Shown here in pieces: positions 30,150 through 37,912 of a stretch of DNA of 44,396 bases (positions are counted from its first letter, which is position 1; each line of letters starts with the position of its first letter). The translations under genes were made by a program, and so were the position numbers. The notes beneath the pieces were generated by a model that was given only the letters and a program-made list of their open reading frames with translations, did not search any database and was not told the DNA's origin. Source of the DNA: JBGPHT01 sp041484525 (GTDB taxonomy: Bacteria > Acidobacteriota > Terriglobia > Bryobacterales > Bryobacteraceae); contig JBGPHT010000057.1 of NCBI GenBank assembly GCA_041484525.1, positions 1 to 44,396 on the forward strand, read 5' to 3'.

Positions 30150-33100
30150 TTCCATACCTCATAAATTGCTGGATAGACCACCAGCTCGAGTAAGAAAGAA
30201 GTGAAAATTCCGCCGATCATGGGGGCGGCGATCCGCTTCATGACGTCGGCGCCGCTGCCGGTGGACCACATGATGGGCGCGAGGCCGGCGAACATCGTCG
30301 CTACGGTCATGAACTTGGGCCGGATGCGTTTGACGGCGCCCTCGACGATGGCCTCCCGCAAGTCCGCGACCGTGTGCATGCGCCCGGCGAGGCGGCGCTC
30401 TTCGTAGGCGAGATCGAGATAGAGCAGCATGAAGACGCCGGTCTCAGCGTCCACGCCCATCAGCGCAATCAGCCCCACCCAGACTCCGATGCTCATGTTG
30501 TACCCGAGCACGTAGAGCAGCCAGATGGCGCCGACTGCCGAGAACGGGACGGCCAGCAGGATGATCAGCGTCTTGGCGGTCGATTTCGTGTTCAGGTAAA
30601 GCAGCAGGAAGATGAGGAAGAGCGTCAGCGGCAGCACGATCTTCAGGCGTTCGCGCACCCGCTCCATGGCTTCGTACTGGCCGCTCCAGGCGAGCGTGTA
30701 TCCAGGCGGAAGCGGCACGGCGTCCGCCACCGCGCGCTTGGCTTCGGCGACGTAGCTGCCCACATCGCGACCGGCCACATCTACATAGACGTAACCGTTG
30801 AGCATGCCGTTTTCGTTGCGCAGCATGGAGGGGCCGGCAGTCAGCTTGAGCGTCGCGATCTGCGCCATGGGGATCTGCATCTTGCCGTCCATGGCGGGGA
30901 CCAGCGCGCGCCCCAGGCGCTCGAGCGAGCTGCGCGAATCGCGGTAGTAGCGAACGTTGATGGGGTAGCGCTCGCGGCCTTCGATGGCGGTGGAGACGTT
31001 GTCGCCCCCGATGGCGTTCATCACTACCATCTGGGCATCGTCCACGCTGAGGCCGTAGCGCGCGAGCTGGTCGCGCTTGAGGTCGAAATCGAGGAAATAG
31101 CCGCCGCCCACGCGCTCCGCGAAGACACTGCGTGTGCCCGCGACTTTGGGCAGCACGCCTTCGATCCGCGTGCCGATGCGCTCGATCTCGCGCAGATCGG
31201 GGCCGTAGACCTTGATGCCGACCGGCGTACGCACGCCCGTGGTGAGCATGTCGATGCGGTTCTTGACCGGCATGGTCCAGGCATTGGATACGCCGGGGAT
31301 ACGCAGGGCGTCGTTCATCTCCGTGACGAGCTGGTCGGTAGACTGGATCGACTTGCGCCACGCGGATTTCGGCTTGAGCGTGATGACGGTTTCCATCATG
31401 GAGAACGGGGCGGGGTCGGTGGAGGTCTCGGCGCGGCCGGCTTTGCCGAGCACCCGCTCGACTTCGGGAAAGCTCATCAGGATCCGGTCCTGCACCTGCA
31501 GAAGGCGCTGCGCCTGGGCGACGGAAATGCCCGGCAGGGTCGTGGGCATGAAGAGCAGCGTGCCTTCATCCAGCGGCGGCATGAACTCCGAGCCGAGTCT
31601 TTGGTAGACCGGCACAGTCACCGCGACTAGCGCTATCGCGGCCGCGAGGACGAGCCATTTCCAACGCAGCGTCCAGGCCACCACCGGATGGTAGAAGCGC
31701 ATGAGCACGCGGCTGATGGGGTGCTTCTCTTCCGAGTGGATCTTGCCGACCAGAATGCCATTGACGATGGACGCGAGCCAGCGCGGGCGCAGGTGGAAAT
31801 TCTCTTTGCGGAAAAAGAGCAGCCGGAGCGCCGGATCGAGCGTGATGGCCAGCACGGCGGCCACGATCATGGCGAAGTTCTTGGTGTAGGCCAGCGGCTT
31901 GAAGAGGCGGCCCTCCTGCGCTTCGAGAGTCAGCACGGGCAGGAACGATACCGCAATCACCAGCAGCGCGAAAAAGCTGGGACCGCCGACTTCTTTCACT
32001 GCGCCCACGATGGCGCGCCGGTAGTCCTCCGTAGTCCAACCCGCACCGGCGCCTTCCAGCTTCTTGTGCGTCTGCTCCACCACCACGATGGCGGCGTCCA
32101 CCATGGCGCCCACGGCGATGGCGATTCCGCCCAGCGACATGATGTTGGAACTGATTCCCATCATGCGCATCGGGACGAACGCGATCAGCACCGCCGCCGG
32201 AATGGTCACGATGGGAATGACGGCGCTCGGGATGTGCCACAGGAAGATGAGGATGATCAGCCCCACCACGATCAGCTCTTCGATCAGCGTGTGCTTCAAG
32301 TTGTCGATGGAGGCGAGGATGAGCTCGGAGCGGTCGTAGGCGGTGACGATCTTTACGCCCGGCGGTAGCCCCGGCTCGATCTCTTTGAGTTTCGCTTTGA
32401 CGCGCTCAATCACGTGGAGGGCGTTTTCGCCCTGGCGAATGATGACGATGCCGGAGACGACTTCGCCTTTGCCGTCGAGGTCGGCGATGCCGCGGCGAAT
32501 GTCGGGGCCTAGCGTGACAGAACCGACGTCGCGCACGGTGATCGGGACGCCACTGGCGCTGACGGAGAGGGAAACTTTCTCCAGGTCTTCGGTGGAGCGC
32601 GCATAGCCGCGGCCGCGGACCATATATTCGCGCCCGGTGAATTCGACCAGGCGCCCGCCGACATCGTTGTTGCCGCCGCGGACTGCCGCCACCACTTTCG
32701 AGATCGGAATGCCGTAGGCCGCCAGGCGGTTGGGATCGACGTTCACCTGGTACTGCCGCACGAAGCCGCCGAGAGGCGCGACTTCCGCTACGCCCGGCAC
32801 GGACTGCAGATGGTAGCGAAGGAACCAGTCCTGTACGGAGCGAAGTTGCGCCAGGTTTTGTGTGTTGCTCACCAGCGCGTACTGGAAGACCCAGCCCACG
32901 CCGGTGGCGTCGGGGCCGAGCTCGGTATTCACGCCTTGCGGCAGCCTGGGGAGAATCTTCGAGAGGTACTCGAGTGTCCGCGAGCGAGCCCAGTAAATGT
33001 CGGTGCCTTCCTCAAAGATGATGTAGACGTACGAGTAGCCGAAGTCGGAGAAGCCGCGGACGTCCTTCACCTTGGGCGCGCCCAGCATGGAGCTGACGAT

Positions 33101-33301
33101 GGGGTACGTGACCTGGTCTTCGATGATGTCGGGGCTGCGGTCCCAGCGCGAATAGACAATGACCTGCGTGTCGCTGAGGTCGGGGATGGCGTCGAGCGGA
33201 ATGTTGTTCATCGACCACCAGCCCGCCAGCGCCGCGGCCGTGATGAACAGGATCACCACGAAGCGGTTGCGCGCCGACAATTCGATGATGCGGTCGATCA
33301 T
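30119..33301 (-). CDS. cusA: Cu(I)/Ag(I) efflux RND pump, inner-membrane subunit CusA
   Basis: The 1060-residue RND transporter belongs to the heavy-metal efflux group. The copper-relay methionines of E. coli CusA (M573, M623, M672) are all present, as M585 (TLLFMPTTLPGI), M635 (FSMMETVITLKP) and M685 (NRIDMLTTGV). The proton-relay aspartate is D402 in VGAMVDAAIVVVE. A late GVDAETGVFMLLYLDLAY helix is typical of the Cu/Ag branch. It moves Cu(I) or Ag(I) from the cytoplasmic side and periplasm into the CusC channel. Its ATG overlaps the cusB stop in ATGA (33298-33301), so the subunits are made together. Zn/Co (CzcA) function is less likely given the methionines. Confidence 0.95.
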   Translation of the reverse strand: MIDRIIELSARNRFVVILFITAAALAGWWSMNNIPLDAIPDLSDTQVIVYSRWDRSPDIIEDQVTYPIVSSMLGAPKVKDVRGFSDFGYSYVYIIFEEGTDIYWARSRTLEYLSKILPRLPQGVNTELGPDATGVGWVFQYALVSNTQNLAQLRSVQDWFLRYHLQSVPGVAEVAPLGGFVRQYQVNVDPNRLAAYGIPISKVVAAVRGGNNDVGGRLVEFTGREYMVRGRGYARSTEDLEKVSLSVSASGVPITVRDVGSVTLGPDIRRGIADLDGKGEVVSGIVIIRQGENALHVIERVKAKLKEIEPGLPPGVKIVTAYDRSELILASIDNLKHTLIEELIVVGLIILIFLWHIPSAVIPIVTIPAAVLIAFVPMRMMGISSNIMSLGGIAIAVGAMVDAAIVVVEQTHKKLEGAGAGWTTEDYRRAIVGAVKEVGGPSFFALLVIAVSFLPVLTLEAQEGRLFKPLAYTKNFAMIVAAVLAITLDPALRLLFFRKENFHLRPRWLASIVNGILVGKIHSEEKHPISRVLMRFYHPVVAWTLRWKWLVLAAAIALVAVTVPVYQRLGSEFMPPLDEGTLLFMPTTLPGISVAQAQRLLQVQDRILMSFPEVERVLGKAGRAETSTDPAPFSMMETVITLKPKSAWRKSIQSTDQLVTEMNDALRIPGVSNAWTMPVKNRIDMLTTGVRTPVGIKVYGPDLREIERIGTRIEGVLPKVAGTRSVFAERVGGGYFLDFDLKRDQLARYGLSVDDAQMVVMNAIGGDNVSTAIEGRERYPINVRYYRDSRSSLERLGRALVPAMDGKMQIPMAQIATLKLTAGPSMLRNENGMLNGYVYVDVAGRDVGSYVAEAKRAVADAVPLPPGYTLAWSGQYEAMERVRERLKIVLPLTLFLIFLLLYLNTKSTAKTLIILLAVPFSAVGAIWLLYVLGYNMSIGVWVGLIALMGVDAETGVFMLLYLDLAYEERRLAGRMHTVADLREAIVEGAVKRIRPKFMTVATMFAGLAPIMWSTGSGADVMKRIAAPMIGGIFTSFLLELVVYPAIYEVWKWHSVKQQQA

Positions 33302-34536
33302 TTCGCGGCCGCCTTCAACTGGCTCTCGGAGTCGATGAGGAAGTTGCCGGAGGTGACGATGCGCTCGCCGCCTTTCAGGCCGCTGAGGATCTCGACCCGT
33401 CCGCCGAGATGCGCGCCGATCTTGACTTCGCGCGGCTCAAAGTTGCCGTCGCCGCGGTCCAGGAAGACGGTCTGGCGGTCGCCCGAGTTGAGCACCGCGG
33501 TGTCCGGTACCACCAGGCGGCGCAGACCGCCGGTATGGAATTCGACGTCGCCATACATATCGGGCTTGAGCATGTAGCCCGGGTTGTCGAACTGAAGCCG
33601 CACTTTCAGCGTGCGCGTGGCGGGATCGACCTGCGGCAGGATGTAGCTGACGCGGCCGCGGAAAGTGCGGCCCGGCAGATACGCGAGCGTCAGAGTGGCC
33701 GGCTGTTCGAGACGGACGCGCGCCGCCTCGTACTCGAAGACGTCGGCGATAACCCAGACGGTGGAGAGATCGGCTACGGTGTAGAGCGCAGTATCCGGGG
33801 TCACGTGCTGCCTGGCGAATGCGCTGCGCTCTATAACGAAGCCGGAGATGGGGGCGTAGAGAGTGAGGTACTTCAAGGTCTCACCGGTGCGCGCGACCTG
33901 GTCGATCACGGGCTCGCTGATGTCCCAGAGTTCGAGGCGCTTCCTGGCGGCCGCCACCAGATTCCCGGTGCTGCCCATCATCTCGCGCATGGGATTGTCG
34001 CGCATCAGATGCTGCGCTTTTAGGGCGAGCAGGTACTCCTGCTGCGTCGCGAGAGCCTCCGGGCTGTAGACCGTAAGGAGCGGGTCGCCTTTCTGGACCT
34101 GTTTGCCGGTGAAGTCGACGAAGACCTGGTCGATCCACCCTTCGAGCCTGGGCTGGACCTTGGCGATTTTGGTTTCGTTGAGCGTGACGCGGGCGGCGGC
34201 GCGCAGGGTATCGGTGGTGGTCTCGTAGGCGGCGGTGCCGTACTCGACGCCGATGAGCTGCTGTTTTTCGGGCGTGATCTGAACGGTGCCGGGGGCGTCG
34301 GAGTCTTTGCGCCGGTACTTGGCTTCTTCGCCGGCGTAGACGGGGACCAGTTTCATACCGCAATCGGGCGCGGTGCCCGGCTGGTCGGACTTGTACCAGG
34401 GGTGCATGGGGTCGACCCAGTAGAGGATCTTGCGCTCGGCGGCGCCCCCGGTCGTGGCCGGCAACCGTTGCCTGGCGTACCAATAGCCGCCGGCGAACGC
34501 GGCGCCGATCAGGAGGAGGATGGCGATGTTCTTCAT
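33298..34536 (-). CDS. cusB: Efflux RND periplasmic adaptor CusB with heavy-metal-binding domain
   Basis: The 412-residue adaptor is anchored by an N-terminal hydrophobic segment (IAILLLIGAAFAGGYW). A heavy-metal-binding domain follows at about residues 38-67: YWVDPMHPWYKSD, then DCGMKLVPVY, with C59, H45 and Met ligands. Next are the membrane-fusion-protein barrel, the lipoyl half motif (ARLEGWIDQV-like RLEGWIDQVFVDFTGKQV) and an alpha-hairpin (QQEYLLALKAQHL). It links CusA to the outer-membrane channel and can hand Cu(I) to the pump. Start and stop both overlap neighbours by four bases (ATGA), tying it to cusC and cusA. Confidence 0.93.
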   Translation of the reverse strand: MKNIAILLLIGAAFAGGYWYARQRLPATTGGAAERKILYWVDPMHPWYKSDQPGTAPDCGMKLVPVYAGEEAKYRRKDSDAPGTVQITPEKQQLIGVEYGTAAYETTTDTLRAAARVTLNETKIAKVQPRLEGWIDQVFVDFTGKQVQKGDPLLTVYSPEALATQQEYLLALKAQHLMRDNPMREMMGSTGNLVAAARKRLELWDISEPVIDQVARTGETLKYLTLYAPISGFVIERSAFARQHVTPDTALYTVADLSTVWVIADVFEYEAARVRLEQPATLTLAYLPGRTFRGRVSYILPQVDPATRTLKVRLQFDNPGYMLKPDMYGDVEFHTGGLRRLVVPDTAVLNSGDRQTVFLDRGDGNFEPREVKIGAHLGGRVEILSGLKGGERIVTSGNFLIDSESQLKAAAK

Positions 34537-35759
34537 AGTGGGCCTCCGGTGAGTTCCTCTAACTTGGCCAAGGCCACGTGGAACTGCATCACTTCTTCGT
34601 GGTACATGAGCTCGTAATCCACCACGGTCATGAAATTCGAAAAAATCGAAAGAAAATCCAGCGCACCGGTTTCGTAGCCGGCCAACGACGACTCGAGCGT
34701 CAGTTGTGCCTGGGGGGTGACAGTCTTCTGATAGAGATCGGCCAGCTTGCGAGCCGTTTCGGCGACGGTGTACTGCTCACGAATTTGCGCCTCGATCGAA
34801 ATCGCGGCAGCTTCGTAGTTGTGGCGTGCCTGGCCGGCGGCGAAGACTTGCTCAGTGACTTCGGCGCGCAGTTTGGCGCGACGCACCGGCAGCTTGAGGT
34901 CTACGCGGAACTGCCACATCGGCGGCATGCTTCCCTGGTTGAAATAGCCGCCGGAGAGAGTGTAATCGGGATAGGCATCTTTGCGCGCGAGGCTGGTGGC
35001 GATATCGGTGCGCTCGATGGTTTTCTGTTCGCGAGCGAGCATGGGCGAGTTGGCGCGGGCTTGCGTCAGTATGGCGTCCAGAGTCGCGGGGAATTCTCCC
35101 AGGGCCATCTCCTCGGGTGCGTCGATAGGGCCGCCGCCACGGCGGTTCAGCAGGGCGTTGATTTCGATTTCCTTGCTGGCGCGCTGCTGCTGGTAGCGCA
35201 GGAGTTGCGTTTGGAAAATGGACAACTGCGTCTGGGCCTTGAAAATATCCTGCTGCGCGGCGCGCCCCACGGAGTAGCGCGCTTCGGAGATGCGGATCAT
35301 GTTCTGCAGGAGTTCCTGGTAGCGTTTGACGAACCCGGCGCTGACGGAAGCATGGTGCAGTTCGTGGTAAGCCTGTTTGAGGCGCGAGACCACGCTCAGC
35401 CGCACGGCACGGTATTCCTCGAGTTCAGCCGAGGCCTCTTTTTCGGCAATTTCAGTGCGGAGCGCGCGCTTGCCCGGGAACGGCATCTCCTGGGAGTACA
35501 TGACGCCGGCGTTGCTGGTGGGCTCGCGGCCGATGCCGGCGACGGGGTACGGGCCGCCGTTTGCGCTGTAGCCGACGGAGAGCGTGGGGTCGGGTAGGCT
35601 GCCGGCCTGCATGGGCCGCTGGCGCGCGGATTCGTATTTCTTTTGCGCCGCGAGGATTTCGCGGTTGTTGCGCAGGGCCTCTTCGACGAGCTGCGGCAAA
35701 GGCTGCGCCAGAGCAAGCGCGGGCACGACTAGGAGCAGGATGTGAATTCGCAGTTTCAT
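34533..35759 (-). CDS. cusC: TolC-type outer-membrane efflux channel CusC
   Basis: The 408-residue protein has a signal peptide (MKLRIHILLLVVPALALAQP) and the duplicated outer-membrane efflux repeat: PLPQLVEEALRNNREILAA in the first half, ATLDAILTQARANSPMLAREQ in the second, with long coiled-coil helices between. An early QEMPFPGKRALR is typical of metal-efflux channels. I set the start at ATG 35759. The frame is open to 36059, but the extra 100 codons are antisense to the Cys-rich gene and to a repeat-like spacer. The ribosome site is poor (GGAT). Its stop overlaps cusB. Confidence 0.92.
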   Translation of the reverse strand: MKLRIHILLLVVPALALAQPLPQLVEEALRNNREILAAQKKYESARQRPMQAGSLPDPTLSVGYSANGGPYPVAGIGREPTSNAGVMYSQEMPFPGKRALRTEIAEKEASAELEEYRAVRLSVVSRLKQAYHELHHASVSAGFVKRYQELLQNMIRISEARYSVGRAAQQDIFKAQTQLSIFQTQLLRYQQQRASKEIEINALLNRRGGGPIDAPEEMALGEFPATLDAILTQARANSPMLAREQKTIERTDIATSLARKDAYPDYTLSGGYFNQGSMPPMWQFRVDLKLPVRRAKLRAEVTEQVFAAGQARHNYEAAAISIEAQIREQYTVAETARKLADLYQKTVTPQAQLTLESSLAGYETGALDFLSIFSNFMTVVDYELMYHEEVMQFHVALAKLEELTGGPL

Positions 35760-35780
35760 GGCATGGAAATCCACGCGCCC

Positions 35781-35819
35781 GCACGAGTGCTGGCGCGGCA
35801 GACACGAGTGTCCGCGCCA
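35781..35819. repeat. Nested inverted repeats between the Cys-rich gene and cusC
   Basis: The 65-base spacer holds TGGCGCGG (35791-35798) and its exact inverse CCGCGCCA (35812-35819). It also has two CACGAGTG dyads: GCAC-GA-GTGC (35781-35790) and GACAC-GA-GTGTC (35801-35812), with centres 21 bases apart. It could be an interspersed REP-like element or an operator pair on one helix face. The ACA-N-TGT-like cores recall copper-repressor boxes, but this is only a likeness. Confidence 0.5.
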
Positions 35820-35824
35820 CGAAA

Positions 35825-36130
35825 CTAGATTCGGAGAGAGAGCAGGTCGGGTGGAGCGTGCTCCGCGGGGATCGGAGCAGAGATGGGGTCGGGCAGAAGC
35901 GTCGCTACAATCGCCGGGGCGATTGCCACCGTGGAAAGCGCCGGCGCCTGCGCGCCGGCATCGGCTTTCACAAAGTGGCTTAATCCCGGCGACTGGCAGT
36001 CGATCTTGGCATGATGGCAGCAGCCGTGGGAGTTCAGCACCAGGAGCAGTTGCGGGCACGACAGGCAGTTCCCCCAGAACAGCGCCACGATTACCAGCGC
36101 CGCCAGGAACGGAATGGAGAACTTCCTCAT
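35825..36130 (-). CDS. Small exported Cys/His-rich protein at the head of the copper operon
   Basis: The 101-residue protein has an N-terminal hydrophobic segment (FSIPFLAALVIVALFWG). A tight cluster of possible metal ligands follows: C22, C25, H35, C37, C38, H39, H40 and C45 (NCLSCP, SHGCCHHAKIDC). The rest is Ala/Pro-rich and probably flexible. It is the first gene before cusC, where many Gram-negative operons carry the copper chaperone CusF, which this is not by sequence. A periplasmic or membrane-tethered Cu(I) binder, or a sensor, is the likely role. It begins at ATG 36130 just behind a good promoter; no other copper chaperone is encoded in the operon. Confidence 0.72.
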   Translation of the reverse strand: MRKFSIPFLAALVIVALFWGNCLSCPQLLLVLNSHGCCHHAKIDCQSPGLSHFVKADAGAQAPALSTVAIAPAIVATLLPDPISAPIPAEHAPPDLLSLRI

Positions 36131-36139
36131 CGAAATCCT

Positions 36140-36167
36140 ATCTTACAACATCTGTGGCAGAGTTCAA
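36140..36167 (-). promoter_or_regulatory. Promoter of the copper-efflux operon
   Basis: On the minus strand TTGAAC (36167-36162) is followed after 16 bases by TAAGAT (36145-36140). The initiation point would be only a few bases before ATG 36130, so the mRNA would be leaderless or nearly so. AGGAT, just downstream of the -10, would then not serve as a ribosome site. Alternatively a farther promoter is used. Confidence 0.45.
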
Positions 36168-36250
36168 CGGGATTTTCAGACGGTTTTACCTGTTTTGCCA
36201 CCAGCGCAACACACGTAACGCGCGCAACGTGTTCCAGCGGCTCGATTCGT

Positions 36251-37360
36251 CTATCCATCGATTGACCATCCGCGCGCAATCTGCTCGGAAGGCAGCAGCG
36301 ACGGCTCGGACGTATACGGCCGGACTCGAACGGGCCCGGGGCCGGCTCGCTCGAACACCAGACCAAGCTCCGGTGCGAGATAGTCGATCATCTCAGGATG
36401 GTGCGAGATCAGGATGACTTGCCCGCCACGGTCCTCAATGCGATCCCGTAGTTCCATAAGCCATGGCTGGATCTCGGGAATCGCGATGTAGTTCTCCGGT
36501 TCATCAAGAAACAAGCAGGCATTTCGCTCTACCAAGAAGTTCAACAAAGCGTAAAGGCAAATCAGAACGCGCTGCCCGTCGGAAAGTTCTGCAAAGGAAA
36601 CCTCGTAGCTGCGCTGAGAATCGGGTCCGCGAAAGCAGAAACGCGCTGCCAAGGTGCGGAGGTTCGCTCCCGCAGAACGCAGGTCTAGGGACTCGAATCC
36701 TGGCATGATCTTCCCAAAGTGATTCTGCAGCTCCGATGCGGAGTCCGCACGCTCCTGGGTCATGTGCCTATACCAAGAGGCAAAGTTTGACATATCGGGT
36801 GTCAGCTTAGGTTCTTCACGCTCCGTACGCTCCGACATGTTACGCGGATTCAACTGCAAGCAATGCAGATCCTCTATCCAGTTCTTGAACTGGATCAGTT
36901 TCTTGTTCTCGGGCCGCGCTTGAATCGTGGCCAATGCGGACCTGAACCAGTCAAATGGGTACGTTACCTTGCGTTCGAAACGATCGTTGAACAGGTGAAC
37001 TTCGCCCTCTATGAATTCAAACACCGGCTGGTTTTCACACAGCACAACTTCTTGCCTGATCCGCGTCCTCGGAGGGCTGCCCCACGAATCCAGTTCCAAC
37101 CGAAACCTGTAGCTGACGTCGAGATCTACCTGAAGCTCGAAGGTCTGTTGAGGCAGGGTCATCCAGCGAGTACGGCTGGTATCGGGAAACAGTTCGTCCG
37201 GATGCGCATCCCCACAGACGAGCTTCTTCACGCCGGTCAGCGCCTCCAGAAGGGTAGACTTGCCGCTGCCATTCAGCCCCAATACGAGCTGCTGTTGACC
37301 AAGCGCAAGCTCGAAGTTAACAAAACAACGGAAGTTGTCGATGTAGACGCGCTTCAGCAT
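36251..37360 (-). CDS. RecF/OLD-like AAA ATPase, solitary
   Basis: The 369-residue ABC/SMC-type ATPase has Walker A GLNGSGKST (28-36), a signature-like ELSDGQRVLICLYAL (about 258), Walker B CLFLDEPENYI (about 282) and the switch histidine in ILISHHPEMIDYL. It is of the RecF/OLD N-terminal (AAA_15/AAA_21) class. There is no TOPRIM domain and no HNH partner beside it, so it is neither a complete OLD nuclease nor Septu. Its base composition is clearly lower in GC than its neighbours, which suggests transfer. Related ATPases serve in anti-phage systems. It sits alone between the copper operon and rfaE2, transcribed away from the latter. Confidence 0.8.
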   Translation of the reverse strand: MLKRVYIDNFRCFVNFELALGQQQLVLGLNGSGKSTLLEALTGVKKLVCGDAHPDELFPDTSRTRWMTLPQQTFELQVDLDVSYRFRLELDSWGSPPRTRIRQEVVLCENQPVFEFIEGEVHLFNDRFERKVTYPFDWFRSALATIQARPENKKLIQFKNWIEDLHCLQLNPRNMSERTEREEPKLTPDMSNFASWYRHMTQERADSASELQNHFGKIMPGFESLDLRSAGANLRTLAARFCFRGPDSQRSYEVSFAELSDGQRVLICLYALLNFLVERNACLFLDEPENYIAIPEIQPWLMELRDRIEDRGGQVILISHHPEMIDYLAPELGLVFERAGPGPVRVRPYTSEPSLLPSEQIARGWSIDG

Positions 37361-37374
37361 GGTACTTCAATTCT

Positions 37375-37389
37375 ACTCGTGGGACGAGT
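37375..37389. promoter_or_regulatory. Dyad between the divergent ATPase and rfaE2 genes
   Basis: ACTCGT-GGG-ACGAGT is a perfect inverted repeat with 6-base arms in the 81-base divergent gap. It lies 15 bases before the ATPase start. It could be an operator for the ATPase gene. TACTAA at 37426-37431 is a possible -10 for rfaE2. Confidence 0.35.
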
Positions 37390-37441
37390 CGGTTCGAACT
37401 GGCTTTTCTTTCGCAGACGGAAGCCATACTAAACTGAAAAG

Positions 37442-37912
37442 GTGGCACGCCTCTACAACCGCGCGGAACTCCTCGAACTGCGCGCGCAATGGAAGCAGGA
37501 GGGCAAGACCGTGGTCTTCACCAACGGTTGCTACGACCTGCTCCATCCCGGACATGTCCGATTGCTCGAAGCGTCGCGGTCGATGGGCGATGTGCTGATT
37601 CTCGCCCTCAACTCCGATGCCAGTGTGCAGCGCGCCAAGGGGCCTTCGCGGCCGCTGCTCCCCGAAAACGAGCGCGCTGAAATGGTGGGATCGCTCGAAG
37701 CTGTCGACGCCGTCGCGCTGTTCGACGAAGACACGCCGCGCGAACTCATCGCAGCCGTCCTGCCCGACGTTCTGGTGAAGGGCGCCGATTGGTCGCACTT
37801 CATCGCGGGCCGGGAAGAAGTCGAGGCCGCTGGAGGCAAGGTGCTCACCGTGCCGCTCGAGGCTGGTTACTCAACTACTAAGATTGTAGATATTCTGGCA
37901 AATCGACCTTGA
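37442..37912 (+). CDS. rfaE2: Heptose 1-phosphate adenylyltransferase (RfaE2/HldE C-terminal type)
   Basis: The 156-residue nucleotidyltransferase has TNGCYDLLHPGHVRLLE with the HxGH signature, NSDASVQRAKGPSRP, ERAEMVGSLEAVDAV and the KMSKS-like STTKI near its end. It makes ADP-heptose from heptose 1-phosphate for the lipopolysaccharide core. It is a stand-alone version of the C-terminal half of HldE. The GTG start (37442) follows AAAAGG without spacing, so initiation may be weak. Its stop overlaps the TTG start of mfd (TTGA, 37909-37912). Lipopolysaccharide synthesis confirms a Gram-negative cell. Confidence 0.93.
   Translation: MARLYNRAELLELRAQWKQEGKTVVFTNGCYDLLHPGHVRLLEASRSMGDVLILALNSDASVQRAKGPSRPLLPENERAEMVGSLEAVDAVALFDEDTPRELIAAVLPDVLVKGADWSHFIAGREEVEAAGGKVLTVPLEAGYSTTKIVDILANRP

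Noticed and set aside
35760..36059. Extension of CusC by 100 codons
   Set aside because: It runs through the repeat-like spacer and the Cys-rich gene in another frame. The signal peptide starts at ATG 35759.
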